Positions 48,393-60,041 of a stretch of 64,000 nucleotides of DNA are shown here, piece after piece (the stretch's first letter is position 1; each line of letters begins with the position of its first letter). The stretch is from Thalassomonas sp. M1454 (GTDB taxonomy: Bacteria > Pseudomonadota > Gammaproteobacteria > Enterobacterales > Alteromonadaceae), in NCBI RefSeq assembly GCF_007097525.1, contig NZ_VKDD01000002.1, positions 901,994 to 965,993 on the forward strand, given 5' to 3'. The notes below the pieces were generated by a model. That model saw nothing but the letters and a program-made list of their open reading frames with translations. It did no database searches and was not told the DNA's origin. The position numbers and the translations under genes were made by a program.

Positions 48393-49238
48393 ATGAGTAT
48401 TGCCATAAAAACTCAAGATGAAATAGAAAAAATGCGTGTTGCTGGCAAATTAGCAGCCAGTGTATTAGATATGATCGCAGAGCACGTTAAAGTTGGCGTA
48501 ACAACTGCCGAGCTAGATGCTATTTGTGCAAAATTCACCGCTGATCACAACGCTTTATCTGCGCCATTAAATTACGGTGCTGATCAAAACGGTGAAGGCG
48601 GTTTTCCTAAGTCAATTTGTACTTCGGTAAATCATGTTGTTTGTCACGGCATTCCATCAGAGCAAGTATTACAAGATGGCGACATCGTTAATATTGATAT
48701 CACTTGTAAGATTTGTCTTGACCCTGAAGACACGCCAGAAGCAGATAAAAAGTATTACCACGGTGATACTTCTAAAATGTTTTTATTAGGTAATGTGTCT
48801 CCTGAGAACCGCCGTTTATGTCGTGTTACCCAAGAAAGCTTGTATGCCGCTATTCGTAAAGTAAAGCCTGGCACTAAATTTTCTGAGCTTGGTGGCACAA
48901 TTCAAAAGCACATTAAAAAAGCCGGTCGTTATGGCATAGTTAAAGACTTCTGCGGTCATGGTATTGGTTATGTTTTCCATGAAGAGCCACAAATTTTACA
49001 TTACAAAAATGGCGATGATCGCAAAATGGCTGAAGGAATGATCTTTACCATTGAACCGATGATTAACTTAGGTAAAGGTGGTACTAAATTAGATAAAGAT
49101 GATGGTTGGACAGCCTATACAATCGATGGTAAAAACTCAGCACAATGGGAGCATACCATTTTAGTAACCAAAACAGGTTGTGAAATTCTAACTCATCGCA
49201 GTGAAGAAAAAGAAATAGCTAAGCTATTGAATAACTAA
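48393..49238 (+). CDS. map: Methionine aminopeptidase, type I
   Basis: Removes the initiator methionine. It has 281 aa, about 17 longer than E. coli, because of a small insert with DPEDTPEADKKYYH. The metal ligands lie in NIDITC (first Asp), GDTSKMF, HGIGYVFHEEP and TIEPMI, plus the last Glu in WEHTIL. It is divergent from rpsB as in E. coli. It is followed by a hairpin. Confidence 0.96.
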   Translation: MSIAIKTQDEIEKMRVAGKLAASVLDMIAEHVKVGVTTAELDAICAKFTADHNALSAPLNYGADQNGEGGFPKSICTSVNHVVCHGIPSEQVLQDGDIVNIDITCKICLDPEDTPEADKKYYHGDTSKMFLLGNVSPENRRLCRVTQESLYAAIRKVKPGTKFSELGGTIQKHIKKAGRYGIVKDFCGHGIGYVFHEEPQILHYKNGDDRKMAEGMIFTIEPMINLGKGGTKLDKDDGWTAYTIDGKNSAQWEHTILVTKTGCEILTHRSEEKEIAKLLNN

Positions 49239-49257
49239 ACAGTTAGCCGTTTTATAG

Positions 49258-49289
49258 ATTCCTCAAGCTCTGCCTTGAGGAATTTCTCC
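49258..49289 (+). terminator. Terminator after map
   Basis: Perfect 10-bp stem ATTCCTCAAG / CTTGAGGAAT with 6-nt loop. The T-run is short (TTTCTCC). Confidence 0.65.
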
Positions 49290-49424
49290 ATTTAAAAATA
49301 GTTAATGTCGTTTAATATAAAATATATCCAACAAATATAGCTTCTAGAGCTAAAACACTAGAAAAGACTGCCCTATTAATGTTAACTTTCTAAAGATAAT
49401 AACTCTAAAGGAAGTATCAACGTC

Positions 49425-52064
49425 GTGTTATCAAATCCTATCTTGCCACAATCTTTAACGAATAAATTGGCTACGGCTGCAGCTCCTCTTGCCACCAAAG
49501 AAATAGTACAGCTTGGTGAAGAGTTTAATGTTTGGTTAAAACAGAGTTTTAACCAATACGAAGTTGACCAATTAGTGAGTGCCAGAGCTGACTACGTAGA
49601 TCAGGTTTTACAAAAAATTTGGTGCCAGCATCATTTGGATGAACATCAAATTTCCTTACTTGCAGTTGGCGGTTATGGCCGAGGTCAATTACATCCGCAA
49701 TCTGACGTTGATATTCTAATACTTACTCAAGATAAAATTAGCAAAGAGCTTGAGCAATACATCAGTAGCTTTATTACGGAATTGTGGGATGTACGCTTTG
49801 ACATTGGTCACAGCGTGCGCAGTGTTAAGGAATGTGTAAAGCAAGCAGTTAAAGACGTAACGATTGCCACTAACTTACTTGAATCAAGGTTAATTTGTGG
49901 TAATCAACTACTTGCTGAACAACTACAGCCGCATATTGAACACAAAGATTTTTGGCCACCAGAAAAATTCTTTATTGCTAAGCGTGATGAGCAAACTAAA
50001 CGACACCAGCAATACAAAGGCGCGGCATATACACTAGAGCCAAATTTAAAAGCCAACCCTGGCGGCCTGCGTGATATTCAAAATATTAGTTGGGTGGCGC
50101 TACGTTATTTTAATGCCAATAACTTAGAAGAATTGGTTGCCCATAATTATCTTACTCAAAATGAATATTTCGAGCTTATAGAGTGTCAAGATTATTTATG
50201 GCGTATGCGCTTTGCTCTGCATGTCGTTGCGGGTCGAAGTGAAAATAGATTGCTGTTTGATCATCAAGGCAAAGTAGCTGAAATGATGGGTTTTGGTGAT
50301 GAAGGTAAAGCTGCCATTGAACGTATGATGAAACGTTTCTTTAGGATAATTAACTACGTTAGTGAACTTAATGAAATGTTATTACAGTACTTTGATCAAG
50401 CCATTTTAAACGATCCTAAAAAGCAGCTGCAAACCGATATAGACAAAGATTTCATGCTAGTTGGTAAATTGATTCAGGTTAAAAGTGACCGCGCATTTAC
50501 TCGTCCTGAAACTATGATGAAGTTGTTTTTAGTGATCGCTCAAAACCCTAAGATAAGAGGGATCCACTCCAATACCATACGTTTATTACGTAACTCTCGC
50601 CGTCGCTTAATTTCTGGATTAAATGATTACGCCGAATGTCGTCGTATTTTTATTGACATAATGAAACACCCTAATGGTTTAGGGCGAGCATTTAATTTAA
50701 TGCATAAGCATGAGGTTTTAGGTAGTTATCTACCAGAGTGGCGTAACATTGTTGGTCAAATGCAATTTGACTTATTTCATGCTTACTCAGTTGATGAGCA
50801 TAGCTATCGTTTGATCAAAAATTTATACCGTTTTAGTTTACCTGAGCACAATCATGAGTTTCCTTTAGCCAGTAAAATCATGCAAAAATTGCGTAAACCA
50901 GAACTGCTTTATTTAGGCGGGATTTTTCATGATATTGCCAAAGGGCGTGGCGGTAGCCATAGTGAATTAGGCGCTGTAGATGCTCTTGAGTTTGGTAAGA
51001 TGCATAATTTACCAGCGCCAGATACCCGCATTATATCTTGGCTTGTTAAGTGGCATTTATTAATGTCGGTAACTGCCCAGCGTAAAGATATTTCCGATCC
51101 GGCGGTAATTCAAAAATTTGGTGAAATCGTTCGCGATGAAACCCATTTAGATTACTTATATTGTTTAACCGTTGCCGATATGCGAGCCACAAACGAAAGT
51201 CTTTGGAATAGCTGGAAAGCGAACTTATTAAACGACTTATACTTTGCTACCAAAAAAGCATTCCGCCATGGGCTCGAAAAGCCAGTTGAATTAAGAGCAA
51301 AAATCCGTGAAAACAAAGCTAAGGCACTAGAAGTTCTGGCATCAAAGGATATAGCCGCAGAAAGTGTGCAATCATTGTGGAAAAGACATAAGTTAGATTA
51401 TTTTTTACGCTACACGCCTGAGCAAATATCTTGGCACAGTCGTCATATTATTTGCCATGATAAAAGTAAATCTTTAGTACTGGTTAGCGATAAACCATAT
51501 CGTGGTGGTACTGAGGTGTTTGTATATACCAAAGAAAGAGCTAATATTTTTGCTACCACAGTAGCCTTTTTAGGTATGCGTAGATTATCGATACATGACG
51601 CTAAAATTCTTACCTCAAAAGATGGTTACACATTAAATACCTTTGTCGTCTTAGATGCTAAAAGTCAGCCGATCAAAGATCTTTATGTAATGGATGACAT
51701 CAAGCAGCAATTATCAGCAGTACTCGATCAAAAAGAGTGTATTGAAACCATCATTAAACCGGTGCCACAAAAGCTTAAACAGTTTAGCTTCCCAACTAAG
51801 GTGAGCTTTATTAAGCACAGTAATAAAAAGGTTACCGCTCTTGAAATTGAAGCGATTGATCGACCTGGTTTACTGGCTGAGTTTAGCTCGGTATTCCAAC
51901 AACAAGAATTAAATGTACATATGGCAAAAATCACCACCTTTGGCGAGCGCGCGGAAGATGTATTTATTATCTCAAATAAAAACAATTTACCGCTATCCAA
52001 AGATGAGCAAGATCAGTTAGAATCTCTGCTATGTAGCCATAGTGCCACCGAAGAATCACAATAA
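49425..52064 (+). CDS. glnD: Bifunctional uridylyltransferase/uridylyl-removing enzyme GlnD
   Basis: Nitrogen sensor that modifies and demodifies PII proteins. It has 879 aa. Nucleotidyltransferase motif [17 protein letters not shown] is at residues 82-97; the HD domain has [19 protein letters not shown] near residue 500; two ACT domains lie after about residue 690 ([12 protein letters not shown] and [17 protein letters not shown]). The start is GTG at 49425 with AAAGGA upstream. The neighbours map and dapD are as in E. coli. Confidence 0.96.
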   Translation: MLSNPILPQSLTNKLATAAAPLATKEIVQLGEEFNVWLKQSFNQYEVDQLVSARADYVDQVLQKIWCQHHLDEHQISLLAVGGYGRGQLHPQSDVDILILTQDKISKELEQYISSFITELWDVRFDIGHSVRSVKECVKQAVKDVTIATNLLESRLICGNQLLAEQLQPHIEHKDFWPPEKFFIAKRDEQTKRHQQYKGAAYTLEPNLKANPGGLRDIQNISWVALRYFNANNLEELVAHNYLTQNEYFELIECQDYLWRMRFALHVVAGRSENRLLFDHQGKVAEMMGFGDEGKAAIERMMKRFFRIINYVSELNEMLLQYFDQAILNDPKKQLQTDIDKDFMLVGKLIQVKSDRAFTRPETMMKLFLVIAQNPKIRGIHSNTIRLLRNSRRRLISGLNDYAECRRIFIDIMKHPNGLGRAFNLMHKHEVLGSYLPEWRNIVGQMQFDLFHAYSVDEHSYRLIKNLYRFSLPEHNHEFPLASKIMQKLRKPELLYLGGIFHDIAKGRGGSHSELGAVDALEFGKMHNLPAPDTRIISWLVKWHLLMSVTAQRKDISDPAVIQKFGEIVRDETHLDYLYCLTVADMRATNESLWNSWKANLLNDLYFATKKAFRHGLEKPVELRAKIRENKAKALEVLASKDIAAESVQSLWKRHKLDYFLRYTPEQISWHSRHIICHDKSKSLVLVSDKPYRGGTEVFVYTKERANIFATTVAFLGMRRLSIHDAKILTSKDGYTLNTFVVLDAKSQPIKDLYVMDDIKQQLSAVLDQKECIETIIKPVPQKLKQFSFPTKVSFIKHSNKKVTALEIEAIDRPGLLAEFSSVFQQQELNVHMAKITTFGERAEDVFIISNKNNLPLSKDEQDQLESLLCSHSATEESQ

Positions 52065-52101
52065 ATAAAAATCTAAATTTGAATCATTACAGGAAATTTA
52101 A

Positions 52102-52926
52102 ATGAACGCGTTACAAGAAATTATTGAATCAGCATTTGAAAATAGAGCAAACATCTCACCTTCAAGTGTTGAACCGGCAATAAAAGAAGCTGTTTTAACT
52201 GCTTTAGATCTTCTAAATAAAGGCGAAGCTCGTGTTGCTGAAAAAGTAAATGGCGAATGGGTAGTAAATCAGTGGCTTAAAAAAGCCGTGTTATTATCAT
52301 TCCGTATTTACGACAATGCAGTAATTGACGGCGCAGAAAGTACTTTCTTCGATAAAGTACCATTAAAATACACAGGCTACGATCAAGCTAAGTTTGAAGC
52401 TGACGGTGTACGAGTTGTACCAGGCGCTTCAGTAAGAACTGGTTCATTCATCGGTAAGAACGTTGTAGTAATGCCTTCTTTTGTTAACATTGGCGCATTC
52501 GTTGATGAAGGCTGTATGGTTGATACATGGGCGACTGTTGGTTCTTGTGCACAAATTGGTAAAAATGTTCACTTATCTGGTGGCGTTGGCATTGGTGGTG
52601 TTCTTGAGCCACTTCAAGCTGGCCCAACAATTATCGAAGATAACTGTTTCATTGGTGCTCGTTCAGAGATTGTTGAAGGTGTAGTTGTTGAAGAAGGTTC
52701 AGTAATTTCAATGGGTGTTTACATTGGTCAATCGACTAAGATTTTTGACCGTGAAACTGGTGAAGTACATTACGGTCGAGTACCTGCTGGCTCTGTAGTT
52801 GTACCAGGTAATTTACCTTCTAAATGTGGTACTTGTAGCTTATACGCAGCAATCATCGTGAAAAAAGTAGACGCTAAAACATTAGCAAAAACAGGTATCA
52901 ATGAGTTACTTCGCTCTGTTGAATAA
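52102..52926 (+). CDS. dapD: 2,3,4,5-tetrahydropyridine-2,6-dicarboxylate N-succinyltransferase
   Basis: Succinylase step of lysine and diaminopimelate synthesis. It has 274 aa, standard. An N-terminal helical domain is followed by a left-handed beta-helix ([43 protein letters not shown] region) and the C-terminal [18 protein letters not shown] Shine-Dalgarno AGGAAA precedes the ATG. A terminator follows. Confidence 0.97.
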   Translation: MNALQEIIESAFENRANISPSSVEPAIKEAVLTALDLLNKGEARVAEKVNGEWVVNQWLKKAVLLSFRIYDNAVIDGAESTFFDKVPLKYTGYDQAKFEADGVRVVPGASVRTGSFIGKNVVVMPSFVNIGAFVDEGCMVDTWATVGSCAQIGKNVHLSGGVGIGGVLEPLQAGPTIIEDNCFIGARSEIVEGVVVEEGSVISMGVYIGQSTKIFDRETGEVHYGRVPAGSVVVPGNLPSKCGTCSLYAAIIVKKVDAKTLAKTGINELLRSVE

Positions 52927-52954
52927 TTACACTTCATAGTGAACTGTGAATAAC

Positions 52955-52982
52955 AAAAAAGGAGCTTACGCTCCTTTTTTAA
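52955..52982 (+). terminator. Terminator of dapD
   Basis: Stem AAAGGAGC / GCTCCTTT with TTAC loop and a run of T. Confidence 0.9.
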
Positions 52983-53024
52983 TGATTAATATTAGCTTAT
53001 GACCTGCCCTTCTAGCTTCTACTT

Positions 53025-53789
53025 TTACAGTGTTTTAGCATATGCCCTAGCTTTTTCTAAATCTTCTGGCGTATCAACACCTTCTACCGGCAAATGCGAC
53101 TCGGCAACTTCCACATGGATGCGCTCACCTTGCCAAAGCACTCTTAGCTGCTCTAACGCTTCTATGTGCTCAAGAGCACTGCTTGGCCAGTTGACATAAT
53201 CTTTGATAAAACCAGCACGATAAGCGTAAATACCAATATGGCGTAAGTAAAAATCCCCTACTTGCTCGATAATGGTTTTATTTAAAAAACGCTCCCTATC
53301 ATAAGGAATAGTTGCTCTGGAAAAATACAGAGCATAACCGTCTTTATCACACAAAACTTTTACTGCATTTGGATTTAATGCTTCTTCGACACTATCAATA
53401 TTTACCGCTAAAGTAGCCATGCGAGCTTTGGTTTGCCCTGCTAAGTTTTTTGCTACTTGCGCAATATTGGCGCTAGGAATAAATGGCTCATCGCCTTGCA
53501 CGTTAACGATGACTTCATCATCTGCAAATTGATAATGCTCTACAACTTCAGCTAAACGTTCGGTACCCGATTGATGGTCAGCTCGAGTTTTACACACTTC
53601 GCCGCCAAAGCCAGCTACCACATTAGCTACGTCATCATTATCAGTAGCAACAATAACCCGCTGTGCACCACTGTTTTGTGCTTTTTCAACCACCCATTGG
53701 ATCATTGGTTTACCATTAATATCGGCAAGTACCTTACCTGGTAAACGTGATGATTGAAAACGCGCTGGTATCACCACTGTAAATTTCAT
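53025..53789 (-). CDS. kdsB: 3-deoxy-manno-octulosonate cytidylyltransferase
   Basis: Activates KDO to CMP-KDO for lipopolysaccharide core. It has 254 aa. The signature [16 protein letters not shown] is at the N-terminus, with [19 protein letters not shown] and [10 protein letters not shown] following. It overlaps the preceding small gene by one base. It works with KdsA at 21751 and with the LpxK/MsbA genes beside it. Confidence 0.96.
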   Translation of the reverse strand: MKFTVVIPARFQSSRLPGKVLADINGKPMIQWVVEKAQNSGAQRVIVATDNDDVANVVAGFGGEVCKTRADHQSGTERLAEVVEHYQFADDEVIVNVQGDEPFIPSANIAQVAKNLAGQTKARMATLAVNIDSVEEALNPNAVKVLCDKDGYALYFSRATIPYDRERFLNKTIIEQVGDFYLRHIGIYAYRAGFIKDYVNWPSSALEHIEALEQLRVLWQGERIHVEVAESHLPVEGVDTPEDLEKARAYAKTL

Positions 53790-53974
53790 TAGCTACGCTC
53801 TTCTTCAGTCAATGCTCGCGCTTCTGTTTCTAGCAGCACGGGAATATCTTTTTCAATTGGATAAACCAAGCGATCAAATTTACAAATTAATTCGTTTTTA
53901 TCTTTAGAAAATTCAAGCTTACCTTTACATACCGGACACGCAAGAATATCAATTAAGTTTATATCAAAGGCCAT
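53789..53974 (-). CDS. ycaR: Trm112 family protein (YcaR-like)
   Basis: The protein has 61 aa. [17 protein letters not shown] gives one CxxC pair; the second pair of typical Trm112 proteins is missing, as in E. coli Yca[20 protein letters not shown] is the family tail. It overlaps lpxK by 11 bases and kdsB by one, a fixed lpxK-ycaR-kdsB set. The function in bacteria is not clear. Confidence 0.92.
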   Translation of the reverse strand: MAFDINLIDILACPVCKGKLEFSKDKNELICKFDRLVYPIEKDIPVLLETEARALTEEERS

Positions 53975-54971
53975 AACTTTTACTTCTCGTTATAATTAAA
54001 TCTATAATTTGCTCACCTTGTTGTAATTCAAAGTGAGCGTCAACTGGTAAATACCATGTATTATCATTTACCAAACCACGGCATTTTACCGCATCTTTCT
54101 CTGTCATAAGCAAGGCAATATCTTGCTCAAAATCCGCAAAGTCAAGCTCACTATATTTGTGATGATCAACAAAGCCAACTTTTTTATTTAAGCTAAAACC
54201 TAAGTCATTTAAGCTGTTAAAAAAACGCTCAGGATTACCAATACCAGCTAAGGCATTAACTTTATTATTTGCCTGTGACTCTAAAAAGCTATCAACATCA
54301 ATTCGTTGCTGGCTATTAATGTTAATTAACTCTTTACCTTGTAAGGTCATTAGATCTTCGCCGACTCCAGCTAAACCACCATTGACGATAATTTTATCAA
54401 CTGTTTTTAAACGCCATAAACCTTCTCTTAAAGGCCCTGCAGGCATTAACCAGCCATTACCAAACCGGCGTTTGCCATCAACAATAACCAATTCAACATC
54501 ACGTTTAAGTTTATAGTGTTGTAAGCCATCATCACTAATAATGATATTACAGCCCAACGCCATTAATTTTTTTACACTAGTTACCCGATCGCTAGAGACC
54601 ATCACCGGCACTTTACAGCGTTGATAAATTAATACCGGTTCATCGCCAGCTTGCATCGCTGTAACATCATCGGTTACTAGCAATGGCTCTTGTTGCTTAC
54701 TACCACCATAGCCGCGACTTATCACCCCAACATTTAAGCCTTTATTGCTAAGCTGCTCAATTAAGTAAATAACCATTGGCGTTTTACCATTACCGCCAAC
54801 CCCTATGTTACCTACAATAACCACTGGAACGTTTAATGCTTCTTGCTTTAATATTTTCAGTTTAAAAAACAAGCGGCGCAGGCCAGACAACAACCAAAAT
54901 AAGAAGTTTAATGGCAGTAGTAACCATTTGATCGGGTGGTTTTGATACCATGCGCGTTCAATTAATCGCAA
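53964..54971 (-). CDS. lpxK: Tetraacyldisaccharide 4'-kinase
   Basis: Phosphorylates the lipid A precursor at the 4' position, at the inner membrane. It has 335 aa. The Walker [13 protein letters not shown] is at residues 54-65, following an N-terminal membrane helix (about 16-30). SRGYGG and [10 protein letters not shown] carry the catalytic residues. It follows msbA after 54 bases, as in E. coli. Confidence 0.96.
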   Translation of the reverse strand: MRLIERAWYQNHPIKWLLLPLNFLFWLLSGLRRLFFKLKILKQEALNVPVVIVGNIGVGGNGKTPMVIYLIEQLSNKGLNVGVISRGYGGSKQQEPLLVTDDVTAMQAGDEPVLIYQRCKVPVMVSSDRVTSVKKLMALGCNIIISDDGLQHYKLKRDVELVIVDGKRRFGNGWLMPAGPLREGLWRLKTVDKIIVNGGLAGVGEDLMTLQGKELININSQQRIDVDSFLESQANNKVNALAGIGNPERFFNSLNDLGFSLNKKVGFVDHHKYSELDFADFEQDIALLMTEKDAVKCRGLVNDNTWYLPVDAHFELQQGEQIIDLIITRSKSYGL

Positions 54972-55025
54972 AAGACTCCCCTTTGCTCAACCACACTGCT
55001 CTGCCTCATTTGCTTAGCCATACGA

Positions 55026-56774
55026 TTATGACTCTCCAAATTGGAAGTTGTGCAATTGAGCATAAGCGCCATCTTTTGCAAGTAACTCAGTATGAGTACC
55101 TAACTCTAATAACTCACCTTGTTCCATTACCGCTATTGCATCAGAGCTTTCAATGGTAGACAGGCGATGAGCAATAACGATACAAGTTCGATTTTTTTGC
55201 AGATAGCTTAACGCATCTTGAATATGACGTTCAGATTCAGTATCTAAGGCACTGGTTGCTTCATCTAAAATTAAAATAGGCGCATCACACAGTAAAGCTC
55301 TAGCTATCGCTAGGCGCTGGCGTTGACCACCACTAAGCATAGAGCCATTTTCGCCAATTTCGGTATCTAGCCCATCAGGTAAGTTTTTAACAAATTCTAA
55401 TACATGAGCACATCTGGCCGCTTCTTCAATTTGCTCACGAGTAGCATCAGGTTTGCCATAGGCAATGTTATTAGCAATAGTGTCATTAAATAAAACAACC
55501 TGCTGAGATACATAGGCAAATTGTTGACGTAGCTGACTCAGTTTATAATCTCTTATATCTTTACCGTCGATGCAAACGGTGCCTTTACTGGCAATATAAA
55601 AACGTAGCAATAATGAACTTATAGTTGATTTACCACTACCTGAGCGCCCAACCAATGCTAGCGATTTACCTGGTGCAACTTTAAAAGATAGCTGCTTAAG
55701 CGCAAGGTTTTCACTGCCTTGATAATTAAAGCTAACATTTTTAAATTCAATCTCACCACGTGCATGTTCAATATCAATAGTACCAGTATCTTCTTCAATA
55801 TCTTGGTCTAATACATGAAAAACACTCGCACAGGCCGCCATACCTTTTTGAAATTCACTATTTACGGTAGTGAGCAGTTTTAACGGACGCAACATCATCA
55901 CCATAGCGGTAAGCACGGTAGTGAAAGCACCGGGTGATAAATCGCCAACAACATCATCAAGGCTTGAAATATACAAAACGAAGGCTAAACCAAAAGACGC
56001 AATAATTTGAATAATAGGTACACTCGATGATTTAGTTGCCACCATCTTCATTAACTGCTGGCGATTTTGATTGTTTATTTTAGAAAAACGTTCAGACTCT
56101 CGTTTTTGTCCGCCAAAAGACAGTACCACTTTATGACCGTTAAAAGTTTGTTCTGTAGCACTCGTTACCTTACCCATCATGCCTTGAATGCGCTTGCTTA
56201 CTTCACGAAAACGTTTCGATACGAATACCACAATAGCGGCAATAATCGGAATAATAAGCAGAAATATCGATGAAAGCTGCCAGCTGTTATAGAACATTAA
56301 CGCGATCAAGCCGATAACAAATGCGCCTTCTCGGATCAGGGTTAATAATGCTTTTGATACCGCATTAAGTAACTGTTGGGTATCATAGGTAATTTTGGAA
56401 ATAAGATTACCTGTTGATTCTTTATCGTGAAAAGGCACCGGCATGGCTACAATATGTTCAAACAGTTGCTGTCTTAAACGCATAACCACATGATTACCCA
56501 TCCAAGCTAAACAATAAGTCGCAACAAAATGAGAAGCACCACGAATAAGAAAAGCACAAATAACAAAGATAGGGGCATACTTCATCACATTAGGATTAGT
56601 GTCAGTTAAGCCTTCATCAATTAAAGGCTGCAGCTGTGAGAATACAAGAGTATCAACCGCGGCATAACCTAACATGCCGATAATAGCGAAGAATAACCCA
56701 AGCCTTAACCCTCGGGTATAATTGAAAAGTCGTCTAAAATTTTGCCAAGTTGTTGCTTCTGATGATGACTGCAT
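55026..56774 (-). CDS. msbA: Lipid A ABC transporter MsbA
   Basis: Flips lipid A-core to the outer leaflet of the inner membrane. From the ATG at 56774 it has 582 aa, the same as E. coli, with the start ending in TWQNFRRL like the E. coli TWQTFRRL. A second in-frame ATG at 56801 lacks a Shine-Dalgarno. Six membrane helices are followed by the ATPase with GRSGSGKST, LSGGQRQR and ILDEATSALD. It sits between comEC and lpxK. Confidence 0.95.
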   Translation of the reverse strand: MQSSSEATTWQNFRRLFNYTRGLRLGLFFAIIGMLGYAAVDTLVFSQLQPLIDEGLTDTNPNVMKYAPIFVICAFLIRGASHFVATYCLAWMGNHVVMRLRQQLFEHIVAMPVPFHDKESTGNLISKITYDTQQLLNAVSKALLTLIREGAFVIGLIALMFYNSWQLSSIFLLIIPIIAAIVVFVSKRFREVSKRIQGMMGKVTSATEQTFNGHKVVLSFGGQKRESERFSKINNQNRQQLMKMVATKSSSVPIIQIIASFGLAFVLYISSLDDVVGDLSPGAFTTVLTAMVMMLRPLKLLTTVNSEFQKGMAACASVFHVLDQDIEEDTGTIDIEHARGEIEFKNVSFNYQGSENLALKQLSFKVAPGKSLALVGRSGSGKSTISSLLLRFYIASKGTVCIDGKDIRDYKLSQLRQQFAYVSQQVVLFNDTIANNIAYGKPDATREQIEEAARCAHVLEFVKNLPDGLDTEIGENGSMLSGGQRQRLAIARALLCDAPILILDEATSALDTESERHIQDALSYLQKNRTCIVIAHRLSTIESSDAIAVMEQGELLELGTHTELLAKDGAYAQLHNFQFGES

Positions 56775-56876
56775 AAAGCTCTCTGATGATAAATTTCGCA
56801 TGCTAAAATTTCACAAGTATTTTAACGCTAATTCACTGATATACAAAATATAATAGCAAATTGATGAGATATATCG

Positions 56877-59189
56877 CTAATTATCAACAGAAACTTGACG
56901 CCATGGCCAAAAAGGCAGCATATTTTGTCGATAAGTTCGCACCTTAATGCCACTTTTCGTTATATCAAATATTAGCATACCAGTTTCAGCTGTATTAAAT
57001 TGCTCAGCGTTAATTTGCTTATAGTGACTAACAACATCACTTTTGGGAAACTGCCAACGGTTATAAAAGCCAGTGCTATGAACAACAAACTCAGGTGATA
57101 AAACGTTTAAAAACGCAAGCGAAGATGATGTACTTGAGCCATGATGCGGCGAAATAAGTAGGCTTACTTTACTAACGGCTTTCGTCCTCACTAACCGCTC
57201 TTCAACAGCACTACTGATGTCCCCAGGTAATAATATGCTGTTATTGCCATCCTTAATCAACAATACACAAGAATCATCATTTTCAGCAAAGCCATCATTA
57301 TTGGGCCAAATAAATTTAAGCTCAAGCCCCTGCCATGTATGCGTTTTTCCAGCTTGGCACGGCAAGTTATTATTATCATTATAATAATAATAACTTGCTA
57401 AATTATTGGCTTTTAATTGTTTAATGCCACCGGCGTGATCGTTATCACTATGACTTATCATGGCAAAGTCTAATTGCTTAATAAACTGTTGCTGTAAATA
57501 AGGTTGAATTACCGTATCAACCATATTAAACCCAGACGGATAAGCAGCTCCAGTATCATAAAGTATCGCCTTGCCTTGTTTTTGTATTAAAACGGATAGT
57601 CCTTGGCCAACATCAAATACCACTAACTGCCAGTGCTCTTGCTCTTTGAAAAAATAATTCAGCAAGTAATGTGCACTCCCTCCTAAACAACTAAAAATAA
57701 ACAGATAAGCGCTTAGCTGACTAAGGGTAAAAAAGCGAAATGAGCACAGCAATAAAAATACAGGAAATACTAAAACTAAAGCTATGTTTAATGCACTTGG
57801 GAGTAAGACAAACTGTTCAAACTGACTTAACCATTGTAAATACTGCCAACTTATATCAAGAAAAAATAAAGCAATTGATAGAATAAACTGGGCAACATCA
57901 ATTGATATCCAAGAAATGATTGCTGCAACTAATGACAATGGTATGGCAGTAAAGCTTAATAACGGCACGACAACAATATTCGCTAAAGGGCTTAATAACG
58001 AAACTTGGCCAAATAAAAGTACCGTCAAAGGTAACAACAGTAAATTTATAGCCAACTGAATAAGTAATAAACTACATAAGAAACGACTTATTCTATTTAA
58101 GTTGCTAAAAAGATAACCATATCGCCAAATAACAAACAAAATACAAATGAGCGCAGTAACGGATAAATAAAAACTAGCATCAAGAATAGCAAAGGGCTGA
58201 ATGACGATAATGAGGCTAATAGAGAGTAATAACCAGCGGATATAACTCACCTTCTGCTGACTTACTCTTAACCCCCAATAAACGAGTAGCATAATTAAAG
58301 CCCGTACTGTCGGAGTGGCAAATCCGGCAAGATAAGCATAGAAACAAGCTAACGATAAACTAAAGACAATCGGTAAATAAAATGAGTTACGCTGTGATAA
58401 TAAACTCGCGGGTACAAGGTAGATAAAACCACGAGCAAAGTACAAGCCAAACAAAGCTATAAGGCCTAAATGTAAACCTGAAATAGCAATTAAATGCTGT
58501 GTTCCTGTCGCACTAAGCACTTGCCATTGTTGCTGACTTATTGCCGTTTTATCACCTATAGCAAGAGCAATAAATAAAGGCTTTAACGGGCTATCCTGTA
58601 ATAACTGCAAGCGCTGATACATTTTTTGACGTACGCTGTTATGCTCTGAAATAATATTATTTTGTGTAGCTTGTTTAACATAACCACTGGCAACAATTCG
58701 TTTTTGTAACAACCAGCGCTGATATGAAAATGCCCCACTATTAGCTAAACCATGGGCTGGTTTTAGTTTTACCTTTAATTGCAGTAAGTTGCCTTGCTTT
58801 GGCTTAATGTGAGGTTTTTGCCAGGTTAAGCGCACTAAAAACGGTTGTGCTAAGGATTGCTCAGCTATTTTTTCAACCAAAAAATTAAAACGCAGTGTTT
58901 TTTGCTCATCAACAATTAAGCTATCAACTGTGCCGGTAATGATCATAGCTTTTGAATTTATTTGATTTTCTGTTAGCCCATTAGTAGCGGTCCATGAGAA
59001 ATGCAGGTGTGCACAGAGCAATAAGTAGCAAAGCCCGAGCAAAAAGCAAAATAATTTAGTTGTTGGTACAAAAAATAGCAGATAAAAACAAGACAAGCCT
59101 AAAAACAAAATATAGAATAATGGCGGTACTATTGGTAAAAATAGTGACGCCAGAGTTCCAACAATAAAAAAAAGCAAGCACCGATCCAT
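56877..59189 (-). CDS. comEC: ComEC/Rec2 DNA uptake channel protein
   Basis: Predicted inner-membrane channel for single-stranded DNA in natural transformation. It has 770 aa. The N-terminal OB-like domain (DUF4131) is preceded by short hydrophobic helices. The Competence domain has GDKTAISQQQWQVLSATGTQHLIAISGLHLGL. The C-terminal metallo-beta-lactamase domain has VFDVGQGLSVLI and the SHSDNDHAGG motif. The comEC-msbA-lpxK order is shared with E. coli. Other competence genes are not in the window. Confidence 0.93.
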   Translation of the reverse strand: MDRCLLFFIVGTLASLFLPIVPPLFYILFLGLSCFYLLFFVPTTKLFCFLLGLCYLLLCAHLHFSWTATNGLTENQINSKAMIITGTVDSLIVDEQKTLRFNFLVEKIAEQSLAQPFLVRLTWQKPHIKPKQGNLLQLKVKLKPAHGLANSGAFSYQRWLLQKRIVASGYVKQATQNNIISEHNSVRQKMYQRLQLLQDSPLKPLFIALAIGDKTAISQQQWQVLSATGTQHLIAISGLHLGLIALFGLYFARGFIYLVPASLLSQRNSFYLPIVFSLSLACFYAYLAGFATPTVRALIMLLVYWGLRVSQQKVSYIRWLLLSISLIIVIQPFAILDASFYLSVTALICILFVIWRYGYLFSNLNRISRFLCSLLLIQLAINLLLLPLTVLLFGQVSLLSPLANIVVVPLLSFTAIPLSLVAAIISWISIDVAQFILSIALFFLDISWQYLQWLSQFEQFVLLPSALNIALVLVFPVFLLLCSFRFFTLSQLSAYLFIFSCLGGSAHYLLNYFFKEQEHWQLVVFDVGQGLSVLIQKQGKAILYDTGAAYPSGFNMVDTVIQPYLQQQFIKQLDFAMISHSDNDHAGGIKQLKANNLASYYYYNDNNNLPCQAGKTHTWQGLELKFIWPNNDGFAENDDSCVLLIKDGNNSILLPGDISSAVEERLVRTKAVSKVSLLISPHHGSSTSSSLAFLNVLSPEFVVHSTGFYNRWQFPKSDVVSHYKQINAEQFNTAETGMLIFDITKSGIKVRTYRQNMLPFWPWRQVSVDN

Positions 59190-59281
59190 AGTGTTTATCC
59201 TTTATTCCCTTTTAGTGGGAGTATTTAGTATACTGAATTTATTCAGCGTGACTTAAGTGACTCATATAATAAGCTTTATTT

Positions 59282-59791
59282 ATGCCCAAAAAATTAATTA
59301 AACGATGGTTGCCTGATCAGCACACCATCAAGTCAAATAAACATCTGCAAATCTTTGGCGATGTTTTACATGATGCCAACCTATGGCACCTTAACCGTCG
59401 CTCAGCATCGAAAGCCTTTGCGATAGGGTTATTTTTTGCTTTTATTCCAGTTCCATTTCAAATGATGCTAGCCGCGGGCTCAGCTATACTTTTTAGAGCA
59501 AATTTACCATTATCAGTAGCATTAGTTTGGATCAGTAACCCTATCACAATACCACCAATATTTTATGCATGTTATAAGCTTGGCACATTATTGCTCGGCG
59601 TGCCTGAACAAGAGTTTGTTTTTGAATTAACTTGGGAATGGGTGGTATCAAGTTTAGGTACTGTCAGCGGACCATTCTTATTTGGCTCTGGTGTTTGCGC
59701 AGTGTTTTTCTCAACAATAGGTTATTTTGGCATTAATATTTTATGGCGTTTATCTGTTTCACGTAGTTGGAAAAAACGCGAACACCGTTAA
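59282..59791 (+). CDS. DUF2062 membrane protein
   Basis: The protein has 169 aa with three or four helices. Family hallmarks are a basic N-terminus (PKKLIKRWLPD), FAIGLFFAFIPVPFQM with the proline pair, and a central WISNPITIPPIFYACYKLG. The function is unknown. It is divergent from comEC with about 90 bases between, a common neighbour in this order. A hairpin follows. Confidence 0.88.
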   Translation: MPKKLIKRWLPDQHTIKSNKHLQIFGDVLHDANLWHLNRRSASKAFAIGLFFAFIPVPFQMMLAAGSAILFRANLPLSVALVWISNPITIPPIFYACYKLGTLLLGVPEQEFVFELTWEWVVSSLGTVSGPFLFGSGVCAVFFSTIGYFGINILWRLSVSRSWKKREHR

Positions 59792-59804
59792 AAATCGACA
59801 ATTA

Positions 59805-59835
59805 AATATTGTGAAGATCTCGTCTTCACAATATT
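59805..59835 (+). terminator. Hairpin after DUF2062 gene
   Basis: Perfect 13-bp stem AATATTGTGAAGA / TCTTCACAATATT with 5-nt loop, right after the stop. T-run is weak. Confidence 0.6.
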
Positions 59836-60041
59836 TCCTTCCCCATTAAAACTTTATACTTTCAGTTTTTTATATTATCGATTTAATCCTTTAGCCCACC
59901 AAAGTCGCATTAAATAATACCTTTGGTAGCAATAGACTTAACTTTAATCATTTCAATTAGCATTGCCAGCCTTTCTTGTTAACTTATTTTTAACACTTTA
60001 TCCAAATGAACAGACAAGTGTAAATTATAGGGAATAAAACA

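Noticed and set aside
53011..53021. Second heptamer array after kdsB
   Set aside because: Only about one and a half units are present; noted only as similar to 33697-33707.
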